Below are positions 1 to 9,895 of a DNA stretch of 64,000 bases, in pieces. The stretch comes from Piezodorus guildinii (taxonomy: Eukaryota; Arthropoda; Insecta; Hemiptera; Pentatomidae). Under the pieces are notes generated by a model. That model did not search any database. It was not told the DNA's origin and saw nothing but the letters and a program-made list of their open reading frames with translations. Within the stretch, counting starts at the first letter, position 1, and the number at the start of each line of letters is the position of its first letter. Location: the NCBI GenBank assembly GCA_023052935.1, contig CM041295.1:163542366-163606365 (forward strand). The letters are read 5' to 3'. Both the position numbers and the translations under genes were made by a program.

Positions 1-1059
1 GATATTGGGAAGTGGTTTCGAGCCTGCATCGCCTGCCAGCGATCCAAGGTGCAACGCCATACAATAGCACCACCTGGAATGTTTCCATTAGTAGGTCGGT
101 TTGAACATATCCACATGGATATTATAGGACCTCTTCCTTCTTCAGATGGTATGAGATATTGCTTGACCATAGTCGATAGATACACTAGATGGCCGGAAGC
201 ACAACCTATCGAAGATATCTCCGCAACCACCTGCGCTAAAGCTTTGTGTTTCTCGTGGATTACACGCTTCGGAGTACCCGCTAGGATCACCACAGATCAA
301 GGGGACAGTTTGAGTCCAATCTGTTCCTCGAGTTATCCAAGGCTCTAGGATTCCAGCGTATAAGGACTACCTCATACCATCCCCAGGCGAATGGATGTGT
401 CGAACGCTGGCATCGCACTCTGAAGACGGCCCTCACAGCACAACTGGATGGGAATCACTGGACGACCAAGCTGCCTATGGTACTTCTCGGCCTGCGCTCA
501 TCACTCCGTGATGACAATGCTACTAGTGCAGCCGAGATGACATACGGCCAACCCCTCCGGCTACCAGGCGAACTCATAGTACAGTCCAGGCAAACTCCGA
601 GCACCGAGAGTTTTGTACAAAACCTTAGAGAGCATATGGTACAGTTAAGACCAGCGACAGGTCTTCGACAGCCAAGACATTTGTGCATCGAGACCTTCAA
701 ACCTGCACTCATGTTTTTATGAGGGATGACAAAGTAAATAAACCGTTGACACCCCTTACACCGGTCCACACCAAGTTATCAGCAGAAGTGAGAAGACCTT
801 TTCCGTGCAGCTGCCTTCGGGACCACGAACAGTCACTATTGACAGACTGAAACCAGCGTATCTGTTGCAGGACGATGAAGGCTCTGGTAGTAGCAACTCA
901 CAACCACAAGCAACAACTGCTACCTCGGATGCACCAGCGTTAAATGACTCCGACTTAGAAGAACAGGAAGACCAAGCCCCTACGGAGCAACGGACCCGTC
1001 GTGGACGTATCCTGAAGCTTCCTCTGCGCTTCTGCGACGAAGTCATTGGAGGGAGATGA
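1..1059 (+). pseudogene. Ty3/gypsy retrotransposon pol 3' end (integrase), frameshifted
   Basis: The frame is open from base 1 and enters within the integrase zinc finger (CIACQRSK). The catalytic core follows, with HMDIIGPLP and TTDQG, and then SYHPQANGCVERWHRTLK in another frame. The C-terminal part contains RTVTIDRLKPAYLL. The reading frame changes at least three times: at a G run near 301-304, near 690-720, and again before 805. The copy is therefore inactive. It ends at a TGA just before a purine tract (1,048-1,059) and a probable LTR. The element's 5' part lies outside the window. Confidence 0.8.
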
Positions 1060-1407
1060 TGTAGCAGCGGTGACACATGACGCCGAAGCGGTTAAGTAAA
1101 GTTGGTTTGCTAATGTAATGCAGCATTGATTTTTATATAAATTTAATATTTCCAAATTTTCAATTATTGTCTTCAGTTTAATTATTCATTATTTTTCTTA
1201 CTATTATTGTTCTAATTATAAATTTATTTTAGCAAACCAACTATTACCTTCCTCAGAATGATATAGTATTTTTGATAATTGTTATCAATTGATAGAAACA
1301 TATGGTGGATTTTGGCGGTTGGAAAAAAAGGTCTAAGGAGGTTATACTTGTATTAAATAAAGTGTTGTTTGTGTGAAACTGTGTACGTTATTAAATTATT
1401 AGCAACA
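1060..1407 (+). repeat. Probable 3' LTR of the Ty3/gypsy element
   Basis: The segment starts TGTAGCAGCGG right after a purine-rich tract (GGAGGGAGATGA) at the end of pol. It contains AATAAA near 1,355 followed by a T/G-rich stretch, and ends TTAGCAACA, giving TG...CA termini. The partner 5' LTR is not in the window, so the end point is a prediction. Confidence 0.5.
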
Positions 1408-1714
1408 CGCTAAAAAAGCATAAAATTATTCTGAATATAAGTGAGAATATGAACATTTGATACCAATAAACAACAGGATTTTACGATTTCCGAATACTTT
1501 TGACACTGAATGATCTTGTAATTTTACATTATTAATCGACAATTTTTAAAAACAGTAAACTTTTCGGATATCTGGTCTGTGATTTTCCTTAATGGGAGTC
1601 TCTTTTAAAGATTTATGAGTGAAAAAGAATTATATAAATTCATGGTTGTGAAATATACTTATTAAATGAAAAGAAATACGAATCCCGAATACTTTTGACA
1701 CTCACTGCATATAA
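1408..1714. repeat. AT-rich segment with two Tc1-like terminal-repeat remnants
   Basis: CGAATACTTTTGACACT occurs at about 1,490-1,507 and again at 1,685-1,702, the second followed by CACTGCATA. The same string occurs at 46,890-46,915. It resembles Tc1/mariner inverted termini with a TA target. No transposase is visible. Confidence 0.4.
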
Positions 1715-1886
1715 AGTTATGCTTGGTTGAGAAAAAAAGGAAAAGGTTAACAAGATACAACACACACAGTTCTAGAAACAATTCTGCTCTATTAATTAAA
1801 AATAATCCTTCTTATATATGTTTAGGATGTTGTTTACATTGCTAGATGGTATTTAGGCTAATACTGCTATAATCCTACCCTTAACT
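1715..1886 (-). repeat. 3' LTR of the deleted minus-strand LTR element
   Basis: On the + strand it begins AGTTATGCTTGG and ends CCTTAACT. It matches 3,737-3,926 apart from length changes in A/T runs and scattered substitutions. Confidence 0.75.
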
Positions 1887-2276
1887 CTCCCCGCCAGTTT
1901 ACAAATATACTCTTTATTTTTGGAAACTCACACCAAGAACGTAGCGAGCAGTTCTTAGCTTTTATACCGTACAATGGTTCTTACAAGCTAAAACAATTTA
2001 AAAATAGTCCTACCGCCTCAAAAGACAAAACGAATGACAAAATAAAAAGCCATATAGATCTACAAAAAAACAACAACCTGACACTCCTCGCTATGTACAC
2101 ACTAGTCTTAGTCTAAGGATACAAAATAACTTTAATAACAGAGTACTTGAAAAAAGAAATAAACAAGATACGGTGTCCTGCACGTCGCACTAACACTAAA
2201 AGAAACACGTACATAACTAAAAGTAGGGGTCTGCACAACAGGAAAAGGGGTATGCGTGCAGAGGCGAGAGCAAGAC

Positions 2277-3060
2277 ACGTCGCGGTGGCTAGCGCGGTTC
2301 TACCATCGGAAGCTTGAGTTGTTCGATATGAACGGTACGCCTCTTTTTAGGCTCCCTAACACTATCGATTGTGACGAGATTATACTTCCTGGTCGCGGTT
2401 ACCTTGAACGAGCCTTCGTACGAAGCAACTCCTCCCCCTTACTTGTGGCCAGTTTACGATAGACGATAGTATCTATCTTGATGTTGCCCATCTGATCACG
2501 CAGTTTGAGGTTTTCCCGCTCCACGCTTTTACTCTTCTCCCGCCGTATTTTGTTCCTCAATTTACCCCACACCTTGCCAATCTCGACCTTATTGGCAACT
2601 ATGTCACACACTCATCGTTCATTCGTGGTGGTATCCGACCAGTCGCGGCGCTGTCCTCGCAGCCCGAATAAAACCTCGTTCGGGGAGGACTCTTCGACGG
2701 AGTGGATAGAGTGATTGTACGCCACAATCGCCTTTCTCATTGCCTCATTCGGCTCTAAACCCTTTTCACCCTGGTACACGCGAAGGTGGTCGCTCAGAGT
2801 GCTATGCAGCCGCTTGATGCCTGCTTTTCGAATGGCCTGGCGTGATGAAATTCCACGTAATCTCTAAGCGTTTCGCCTCTTCCCTAATCGCGACATTGTC
2901 GACTTCCCGTCCCCCATTCGACGAAATTCCCTCGGGTACCCCGTAAAACTGCATCCAGATGTGAAGGGCCTCTAACACTGCGTCCGCGGACTTATCAAGC
3001 ACCTGATACCCCATGACCACCTTGCTGAATGCTGAACACCATAATGTTGACCCACTTTTA
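2277..3060 (-). pseudogene. Integrase fragment of the deleted LTR element
   Basis: Reading the minus strand, the core has GVPEGISSNGGREVDNVAI and TPGHSKS, with Asp changed to Asn in the usual SSDGG position. It continues RLHSTLSDHLRVYQG, AYNHSIHSVEESSPNEVLFG and, after an in-frame TGA near 2,605, a charged C-terminal part ending RRTVHIEQLKLP and TAG near 2,284. The order matches an integrase core followed by a GPF/Y-like tail. At least one stop and one frameshift make it non-functional. Confidence 0.65.
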
Positions 3061-3309
3061 AACCCTCCAGGTGAAAGTGTCTATTTGGAGGTCGTAGAGG
3101 GGCATGTGAGAACCAATGAGCTTAGGCAGTGGAGGAGAAGGAAGCAGTAGACGGAGTCAACCGCGACGAGCGGCAGACTGGAATCTGAAGCCTCTGTGAC
3201 CTCTGAAGGTCAGTTTCTTCGAGATGGGCCGTTACTTCTCCTCATCATCGGCTCATCCCGCGAGAACTCTCAGTCCCAGATTCAAAACATTTAGTGCAGG
3301 GACACTGGG

Positions 3310-3735
3310 CTACTAGATGTTCCTGCTTTCCGCATCCGTGGACTTTCTGTCGTTCCTTCGAGACTCATTCCTCGTTCGGAGTTGTCCCGACCTCTTCTCT
3401 CCTCCCGCCGTTTGTCTGTCCCTGGTTTCGTGTTCATGTTCTTTCCTTCTCCAGGTAATCTGTTTGTTCCGAGAACGTCTGTCGGGTACCTCGCTCCACC
3501 CTTGTTCCTCTACCTCTATCCTGTCTCTTCTTCTCAAGCACTCGCGTCTATCATATTCTGGGCACACTCCACCAATGTACGATCCCGAGGTAGAGAATCT
3601 TCCTTCCCAGTTTCCTTGGCCCAAGCACATTGAGGGTCGTTGATAGAAAAGCCATCCTAGCTTCTACCTTGGCCGCCCTCATAGTTTCGCGTATCTTCTC
3701 GGTAATCCTATTGTACCTTGCAAGTAGGATTCCCG
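3310..3735 (-). pseudogene. Gag-like remnant of the deleted LTR element
   Basis: Just inside the 5' LTR the minus strand reads TAGILLARYNRITEKIRETM then RAAKVEARMAFL. A second, Arg-rich frame (3,313-3,630) follows, and CPCTKCF near 3,285 may be a zinc-knuckle remnant. The frames do not join. Assignment as gag is by position only. Confidence 0.35.
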
Positions 3736-3736
3736 C

Positions 3737-3926
3737 AGTTATGCTTGGTTGAGAATAAAAAAAAAAATTAAAAAAAAGGAAAAGGTTAACAAAATATAAC
3801 ACACACGGTTCTAGAAACAATACTGCTCTATTGATAGAAATAATCCTCCCTATATATATGTTTGAGATGATGTTTACATTGCTAGATGGTATTAAGGCTA
3901 ATACTGCCGGCCTCCTATCCTTAACT
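3737..3926 (-). repeat. 5' LTR of the deleted minus-strand LTR element
   Basis: Shares the AGTTATGCTTGGTTGAGA start and CCTTAACT end with 1,715-1,886. It is longer mainly through an A-rich expansion at 3,757-3,780. Downstream on the minus strand comes GCGGGAATCCTAC, which is not a standard primer-binding site that I recognise. Confidence 0.72.
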
Positions 3927-3959
3927 TCTTTCATATATATATATATATTAATATTACAT

Positions 3960-4010
3960 AAGAAGAAGAAAAAAAACTTATTCTGGGACTAAGTCCGCTA
4001 AGAATAACAA
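3960..4010 (-). repeat. CR1-like LINE 3' terminus remnant
   Basis: CTTATTCTGGGACTAAGTCC is the inverse of the tail at 51,580-51,600, where a CR1-like LINE ends. Only the terminal few dozen bases are recognisable. Confidence 0.35.
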
Positions 4011-4081
4011 AAAATTTGACATCATATTATATCTACATCTGGCAAAATTAATAAGAAAAAAACAAAAAAGATTTATAGCTT

Positions 4082-4215
4082 TTTTCAGTAAAATTCATAA
4101 TTTTTTCAATTTCATAATTTTTTCAATCAAATTCATTATTTTTTTTCAATCAAATTCATAATCTTTTCAATCAAATTCAATTTGTTTCAATCAATTTCAT
4201 AATTTCTTGAACCAA
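4082..4215. repeat. Short tandem repeat, TTTTCAATCAAATTCATAA type
   Basis: About six imperfect copies of a roughly 20-bp AT-rich unit built on TTTTCAATCAAATTCATAA. Non-coding. Confidence 0.7.
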
Positions 4216-4359
4216 TTTTATACAGACAGTTTAATGTGGTTTTGTTTTAAAATCTGAAAGTTTTTATTAAATCTTGTTATTGTTTGTTCATTTAACGTTA
4301 CTTTATGTTACTATTCTATCCCAAAGGTTCAAAATCGACAGATGGCCCTTGGACATTTC

Positions 4360-4760
4360 TTTTATATTTTTAACTAAATTTATAAGGAATTATTCTCGTT
4401 AAAAATCTCGTTTTTTATCATTTTGGAGAATTTTTGAACAATTTTCTTCACTATTTAGGCAATAAGTTGTGATGACGAAAAATACAAAGCATGTCTTTAT
4501 CTTATTGTTAATTTTTGTTTTGATTTGATATCTCAAAAATTACAGGAATTAAAAAAGTTTTGCCATCACATGTTTTCGCCCGTGAAGCTGACTTAAAACG
4601 GCTGCAACACTAAAAGTATTGGCCCGAATTTTTTTTTATTTATGGTTTTATATTCACGAAAGAATAGAAAATAACTGGTCAAAAAATCACGAAAATCAAA
4701 AATGTCGAGCGGCATAATTAATAAAAATTGGACGATTTCAAATGGATTGACCGGGAATTA
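4360..4760 (+). repeat. Dispersed repeat family D, copy 1
   Basis: Matches, in reverse orientation, 45,640-46,000. Shared landmarks are TTTTGCCATCACATG, CTAAAAGTATTGGCCC, GTCGAGCGGCATAATT and GGACGATTTCAAATGGATTG. A more diverged third copy lies at 62,395-62,535. No protein is coded and no clear ends were found. Confidence 0.7.
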
Positions 4761-4795
4761 TTAAATAAATCTATCAAAGGCCAAATTTTGCAGGG

Positions 4796-4905
4796 GCTAA
4801 CATAACAGCCTTCTATGCCAAATGTTGCGGGTTCGAACCCGGCAGATGGCTCTTGGATATTTCTTTTATAGTTTTAACCAAATTAATAAAGAATTTTTTA
4901 CATTT
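4796..4905 (+). repeat. SINE-like fragment with tRNA-type B box
   Basis: GCGGGTTCGAACCC (about 4,827-4,840) is a perfect Pol III B-box sequence. It is followed by CAGATGGCTCTTGGATATTTC, which recurs as a diverged copy (CAGATGGCCCTTGGACATTTC) at 4,340-4,362. No A box or tail was identified. Confidence 0.4.
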
Positions 4906-5066
4906 TTTATTAATTAATTTAAATTTTAAAGTAAATTTGAAGGGTTTTAGAGCTCGCATTAGATCAAGACTCTCTAAAACAGTCGACTTTCCTGCCTGCT
5001 TCTATTGAAAGAGTGGTAACGGTCGGAATCTAAAGTGAGTACTAAATATATTCACTTTGTAGGAAA

Positions 5067-5290
5067 TGGAGTCTTTAGGGACTTTAAAGGATCAACAAGA
5101 GTTCGAAATTACCAAGGAAGGTAAGACTAGCAATAGTCTTTATGGTATGGATGACTCAGAAAGAATCGGTAGCATGACATACGCTTAAAAGCTTGCAAGC
5201 TATGCATGCTCGAAGCGCGAGAACGCTATAGTCTTTGCAGTAATTAAGAACATTCCAAACACGGAATATCTTCTTGCACTATCCGGGAAC
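5067..5290 (+). pseudogene. Gag N-terminal part of the outer LINE
   Basis: An ATG at 5,067 starts MESLGTLKDQQEFEITKEGK; a TAA interrupts near 5,186, and the frame then reads KLASYACSKRENAIVFAVIK up to the insertion site. The internal stop shows that it is inactive. Confidence 0.5.
5278..5290 (+). repeat. Left target-site duplication of the RTE insertion
   Basis: ACTATCCGGGAAC, identical to 8,396-8,408. Confidence 0.85.
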
Positions 5291-5559
5291 TTTGGCGTAG
5301 GGAGGTGGCGACCCCATCGCCCGGTCTTAGTACCGCAAAAAGCCACTGGTCCTCCAGGTTGGGGGAACAGTACACTGACGCTCATACATTTACACGTATT
5401 ATAGTACACTACACACACCCCTACACTATATATAAAGGTCATCTTCAGTACACACCCTAGGGCTACCTTCCCTAGGTAGCCTCCCCGGATGGGGGTGCAG
5501 GTATACATGCACCAAGGTGGCAGCCCCCCCCCCCCCTGCCTGAAATTTAAATTTCACAG

Positions 5560-6655
5560 GAACCTAAATCAGCCTCGGATATTGACTCTCACAAACGGAA
5601 ACAACCCGGCAACCCCTATAGGACGTTTAACGGATATTGGAATGTTCTATCATTACATAGACCCGGAGCATTGAAACTACTCTTAGCTCAAATTGATCGG
5701 TTCAAACTGGACATAGCTGCTATCCAGGAAATAAGGTGGATTGGCCAGGATATTCTTGAGAAAAGAAGACACACAATCTATTAGTTGCAGTGAAACCCTC
5801 CATGAATATGGTGTGGGATTTGTTGTTCGAGGGCGACTAAGAGAATTGGTCATTGGCTTTAAACTGTAAATCCAAGGATCTGTGTTCTGAGAATTCATGG
5901 AAAATTTTACAATTTTAGTATCATAAATATACATGCTCCAACAGAGACCACGAGAGAGGAAGAAAAGGACTTATTTTATGAACAACTGGAGCGAACCCTT
6001 GATCAATGTCCAAAGTATGATATGAAAATTATTGCTGGAGATTGTAATGCAAAAATAGGAAGAGAAGAGATGTATTACCCAACAATAGGAAAATACAGTC
6101 TCCATGACCAGTCTAATGAAAATGGAGTAAGGCTTATTAATTTTGCAGCCTCGAGGGAAATAGTCATTGGAAGTACCCTTTTTGCTCACAAAAACATCCA
6201 CAAGAGTACCTGGACCACACCTGACAGGAAACATGTCAATCAAATTAATCACATCCTTCGAAGTCGAGGATTCCATTCCATTCCATTCATTCCACAGAAG
6301 TCGAGGAATGAAGAATCCAATCTTGAACCACCCAATGATGAGGAAATAATGGATGCTATAAATCGGCTAAAGAATAATAGTCTAGTCTTCAAAATGTGAG
6401 AACATTTCGAAGCGCCAATGTGGATTCAGACCACTTTTTGTGTATTTCCCATCTCACACCAAAGTTATCATTCAAAAGGAGGGGAGTTATGGCCCTAAAA
6501 CGTAACCATTATAATCTTAGAAAGTTACAAGATACTGACACCAAACAGTTGTATACCGAACAGCTTGCAAAGAGTATCGGATCACAAGCTGTGCACATGG
6601 CTGATGTTGAATCTTTATGGTACAGTTGTGTGACCGCAATGAGGGAAAGCTGATA
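5560..6655 (+). pseudogene. RTE endonuclease region
   Basis: Frames in order: NGNNPATPIGRLTDIG; QIDRFKLDIAAIQEIRWIGQ; GVGFVVRGRLREL; INIHAPTETTREEEKDLFYE; KIIAGDCNAKIGREE; STWTTPDRKHVNQINHI; and NVDSDHFLCISHLTPKL. The order and spacing are those of an APE endonuclease, with catalytic Glu, Asp and His motifs still visible. The GDFN motif reads GDCN. Stops and shifts interrupt it. The 85 bp at 6,299-6,383 is foreign to this domain. Confidence 0.7.
6299..6383 (+). repeat. Internal duplication of RT sequence within the endonuclease
   Basis: Nearly identical to 7,087-7,171 (one substitution, C/T). The duplicated piece encodes SRNEESNLEPPNDEEIMDAI followed by NRLKNN. Confidence 0.9.
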
Positions 6656-6659
6656 TCGT

Positions 6660-8384
6660 GCTGGGGCCAAGAGAAAAGGAAGCAAGATCGACATGGTTCG
6701 ATGAAGAATGTGAAATAGCCACCAACACGAAAAACATTGCTTACAAGAAAATGTTGAGACAAAGGACCCGTTACAGCTGTAGAAGATTATAAAATTAAGA
6801 GGAGAGAGGAAAAGAGACTCCATCAAAGTAAAAAAAGGCAAAGAGAGAGTGAAGAACTGGAGAAACTTGAAGAGCTCTGGAGGGAGAAAGAGTCAAGAGA
6901 CTTCTTCAGAAGTATCAATAGAAGGAGACGTCCCTGCACAACGGTGCCAGAAATTTGTAAAGAAAAGAATAGGAACATAGTTGCGTACAAGGATGGCGTC
7001 CTATCGCAATGGAAAAGTCACTTTGAGGATCTTCTCAGTTCAGCACCCAGTGCACATCACACTGAGTTACATTCAAATGAAGAATTGAAGTCGAGGAATG
7101 AAGAATCCAACCTTGAACCACCCAATGATGAGGAAATAATGGATGCTATAAATCGGCTAAAGAATAATAGGGCCCCTGGAGCTGATGACATGCCTGCTGA
7201 ACTCTTCAAAAATGGTGGAGAGCTGCTGAAGAGGTTTCAAGGTCTTATATTAACCATTTGGGAGAAAGAAGTCACCATCTCTTTGTCGATTTCAAGGCGG
7301 CTTATGACAGCATTAATCGTGAAAACCTGTATAGGGCCCTGGAAGGGTTCAGTATCGCCGATAAACTGATATGGCTGGTAAAGATGACCATGAGGGATGT
7401 GAGGTGTACAGTGCAGGTAGGTGGGCATCGAACGGAAGAGTTCTCCTCAAGAAAAGGGCTCCGCCAAGGTGATGCATTACCATGCCTATTGTTCAACTTG
7501 GCACTTGAGAAAGCTGTGAGGGACGCTGGTATCCAAACAAATAGGACCGTTTACCGTTACCGTATATGATCCAGCTTTTAGCTTACGCAGATGACGTTGA
7601 CATCATAGGACGGTCGTTGCAGTCTGTCAAAGAAGGATTTTTGTCCCTAATGGAGGCTGCCAGAATGCTTGGACTGGAGGTGAACGCGGGAAAAACAAAG
7701 TACATGGTAACAGGAGAAGAACCCCTACCCGGTGAGACCATCAATGTTGACCCCTTTGACTTTGAAAAAGTGGCTCAGTTCACTTATCTGGGTTCTCTTG
7801 TAACGCAAGATAATGCACCAGAGGTTGAGGTTAAAAGAAGAATTTTGATGGCAAACAGGTGCTACTTTGGCCTCTGAGAGTTCACCTCCCGGCTCCTAGA
7901 CAGGCCGACTAAGCTCCATCTATATAAGACGTTGGTTCGCCCAGTCCTGTTGTAAGGATCAGAAACATGGGCTATCAGTAAAAGAACTGAACAGGACCTA
8001 CAAGTCTTTGAGAGAAAAATACTTCGACGAATTTTTGGAGGAGTTCATCTCAATGGCTATTGGAGAAGGCGGACCAATAATAAACTCTATACAGGTTTTA
8101 AGGACAATGATGTCGTTATGACCTTGAAGCTTGGCAGACTGCGGTGGGTTGGTCACGTGGCTAGAATGGAGAATGAGGCGATCCCTAAGGCCATTTTGAC
8201 TGAGCCTCTCCACCGCCTCAGAAGAAAAGGAAGACCAAAACTTAGATGGTCGGATGGTGTGACAGCGGATGCAAGGGATATCCTGGGAGTGAGGAACTGG
8301 ATGACAGCTGCACAAGATAGAAATAACTGGAGAGGGCTGGTGGAGGAGGTCAGGACTCGTCACGGAGTTGTAGCGCCGGATTGA
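6660..8384 (+). pseudogene. RTE reverse transcriptase and C-terminal region
   Basis: The linker (EELEKLEELWREKESRDFFR) leads to DAINRLKNNRAPGADDMPAE. The sequence then jumps at about 7,255 to HHLFVDFKAAYDSINRENLY, skipping the fingers. Palm motifs follow: SSRKGLRQGDALPCLLFN and the catalytic LLAYADDVDIIGR at about 7,570. The thumb (FTYLGSLVTQDNAP) has an in-frame stop near 7,876. The C-terminal motifs end DRNNWRGLVEEVRTRHG. It is an inactive copy. Confidence 0.75.
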
Positions 8385-8395
8385 AGATGATGATG

Positions 8396-8408
8396 ACTAT
8401 CCGGGAAC
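8396..8408 (+). repeat. Right target-site duplication of the RTE insertion
   Basis: ACTATCCGGGAAC directly follows the GATGATGATG tail of the RTE element. Confidence 0.85.
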
Positions 8409-9397
8409 GTTGAGCCAATTCATATTAAGTATGCATGCCGGATATCCAATAATCGTTTTTGTGTTCACCTTAGTAGCAAAGAACAGGTGGACAACATTCT
8501 ATCTAAGTTGTATAGAAGTGGAAGAGTACAAACTGCCAATAAATTGTTTGGTAAATCAAACGCCTGCCCAAGCATCCCTTGTTCAGTACTTAAAAGTGGA
8601 ATGAAGGAACTAGGGATTAAACTGTTATCACCAATAGTAACTTTGAGGGGGAGGTTACTAAGAATCCGAAATTAGCCACGTACTTAGCTTTAAGAAACAG
8701 GTCTATATCCGTCAGGAAGATCTGGTCAAATTAATTAGTTCGATACAGGTTATACACGAAGGGTTAACTCACCAAATATTTATTACAGAAGACGTTTTGA
8801 CATGTTACTCCTGCAGGAAGCCTGGGTATATTGCTGCCAAATGTCCTCAATCAGACTTCCACTCCCACGAACAAAACTACAAAAACCAAACGACTGACGA
8901 GAATAAGGACGGCAACCAGCAAATAATTACATTGGCTAGTGACGGTGGAGCCACTACCTCACATACCCCTCAGTTAATGGAAAAGCCTTCGAAATCTCAA
9001 GCCAACCTTCCGAAACAAAAGCAACATATGTCCAGAGGAGAGGAGGGCATAGATTATAATAAGAAAAAGGTCGTTATTGACAGGGGAAAACAACATCAAT
9101 CATTAACAGGACAAGAATCTTTGAGGAAAAATACCAACAGGAAAGATAACGTATCGCTAACAACACAGAAAACACATATACCAAATACTGGCCCAAAGAG
9201 AAATGCCCCTTTGCTAGATTTAAAGAAAACTCCTTTTGTTGAAGCTAAAGTTAAGTCAAAACAAAATACTAAGGAGGTCCTACACCCTATTCGCCAATTA
9301 ATAACCAAAGATTGCCCGTTAACGTTTGAAACACTTTGTCTTCTGACTGATATGGCCCAAGGTGAAAATAGCTCGTCAGTTAATGAAATATTAAGGT
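8396..9397 (+). pseudogene. Gag C-terminal part of the outer LINE
   Basis: Overlapping frames read NNRFCVHLSSKEQVDNILSK, then CPSIPCSVLKSGMKELGIKL and LLSPIVTLRGRLLRIRN. A 200-codon frame follows from 8,797 with CYSCRKPGYIAAKC. This is a CCHC zinc knuckle in which the His is replaced by Tyr (GYIAAKC), so metal binding should be impaired. The rest is polar, rich in Gln, Asn and Lys. Frame changes occur near 8,490-8,700. Confidence 0.6.
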
Positions 9398-9412
9398 AAT
9401 TTACATAATAGG

Positions 9413-9895
9413 ATGGAAAACAAGATACCGGGTTTGAAGGTTGAAGGTAGTATTGTCATAGAGCCAACAGAGATTGCAGAGGTTATGGCAAAATGTTTTT
9501 CTGAAATATCATTTGTTTCAAACAGCCATGTGATGACAACTAACAATGACGTTAATGTTGAGGAACGGAACACGGGAAATTCGGAAGAAGTCTATATGAA
9601 CCTTTCCTTTGGTGTGAGTTAAAAATGGCTTTGGATAAATGTAAGAAAACATCTGCTCCCGGGATTGATGGCATTTCTAATGAAATGATTAGGAATCTAC
9701 CACACGATGGAAAGAGATACATGCTCAATATATACAATCAGCTGTGGACCACTGGCAGTTTCCCTCAACTGTGGAGAACATCGATCATCGTGCCACTACC
9801 GAAAACAAATAGCAGCAAGCATCCTAAAGATTTTTGTCCTATATCACTCTGCTCATGTTTGGAGATTTGGTTATTGGAATTCAGTAGACCTTAAA
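9413..9895 (+). pseudogene. Reverse transcriptase N-terminal part of the outer LINE
   Basis: The first frame (9,413-9,622) reads GLKVEGSIVIEPTEIAEVMA. After a frame change comes LDKCKKTSAPGIDGISNEMI, then LWTTGSFPQLWRTSIIVPLP and DFCPISLCS. These are the fingers motifs of a LINE RT (APGxDGI, then W..I.PLPK..., PISL). The catalytic ADD motif is absent because the element is truncated near 9,895. Confidence 0.65.

Larger units (their letters stand above)
1715..3926 (-). mobile_element. Internally deleted LTR retroelement (gypsy/errantivirus-type termini)
   Basis: Two similar direct repeats, 1,715-1,886 and 3,737-3,926, bound the element. On the minus strand they begin AGTTA and end TAACT, the AGT..ACT type seen in errantivirus-like elements. 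A purine tract (GGCGGGGAG) abuts the 3' LTR at 1,887-1,895. Between them, gag-like sequence (about 3,310-3,730) runs almost directly into integrase (about 2,280-3,060), so protease, reverse transcriptase and RNase H are missing. No clear target duplication was found. The copy is non-autonomous. Confidence 0.7.
5291..8395 (+). mobile_element. RTE-type LINE inserted in the outer LINE, degraded
   Basis: It is bounded by the 13-bp duplication ACTATCCGGGAAC and ends with a GATGATGATG tail, as is common in RTE elements. It encodes an APE-type endonuclease (HAPTE; GDCNAKIG; DSDHFL) and a reverse transcriptase (APGADDMPAELFK; FVDFKAAYDS; RQGDALPCLLFN; LLAYADDVDIIGRS). The end of ORF2 has RLRWVGHVARM and KGRPKLRWSDGV. 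The frame breaks several times. About 90 codons of RT fingers are missing near 7,255, and a copy of RT sequence sits inside the endonuclease. The 5' 200 bp is GC-rich with a C run at 5,526-5,539. Confidence 0.8.
5067..9895 (+). mobile_element. Outer LINE (gag plus 5' RT), split by an RTE insertion
   Basis: The left part (5,067-5,290) and right part (8,396-9,895) belong to one element. Translation across the target duplication is continuous: IPNTEYLLALSGN on the left, then SGNVEPIHIKYACRISNN on the right. It carries a gag-like ORF with one CCHC-type knuckle and the beginning of a reverse transcriptase. It stops abruptly near 9,895. Endonuclease was not seen. It belongs among I/R1/Jockey-group LINEs, but I cannot fix the clade. 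Confidence 0.6.

Noticed and set aside
3317..3643. Open + strand frames over 3,317-3,643
   Set aside because: They are opposite the gag-like region of the minus-strand LTR element and have no recognisable motif; shadows of that sequence.
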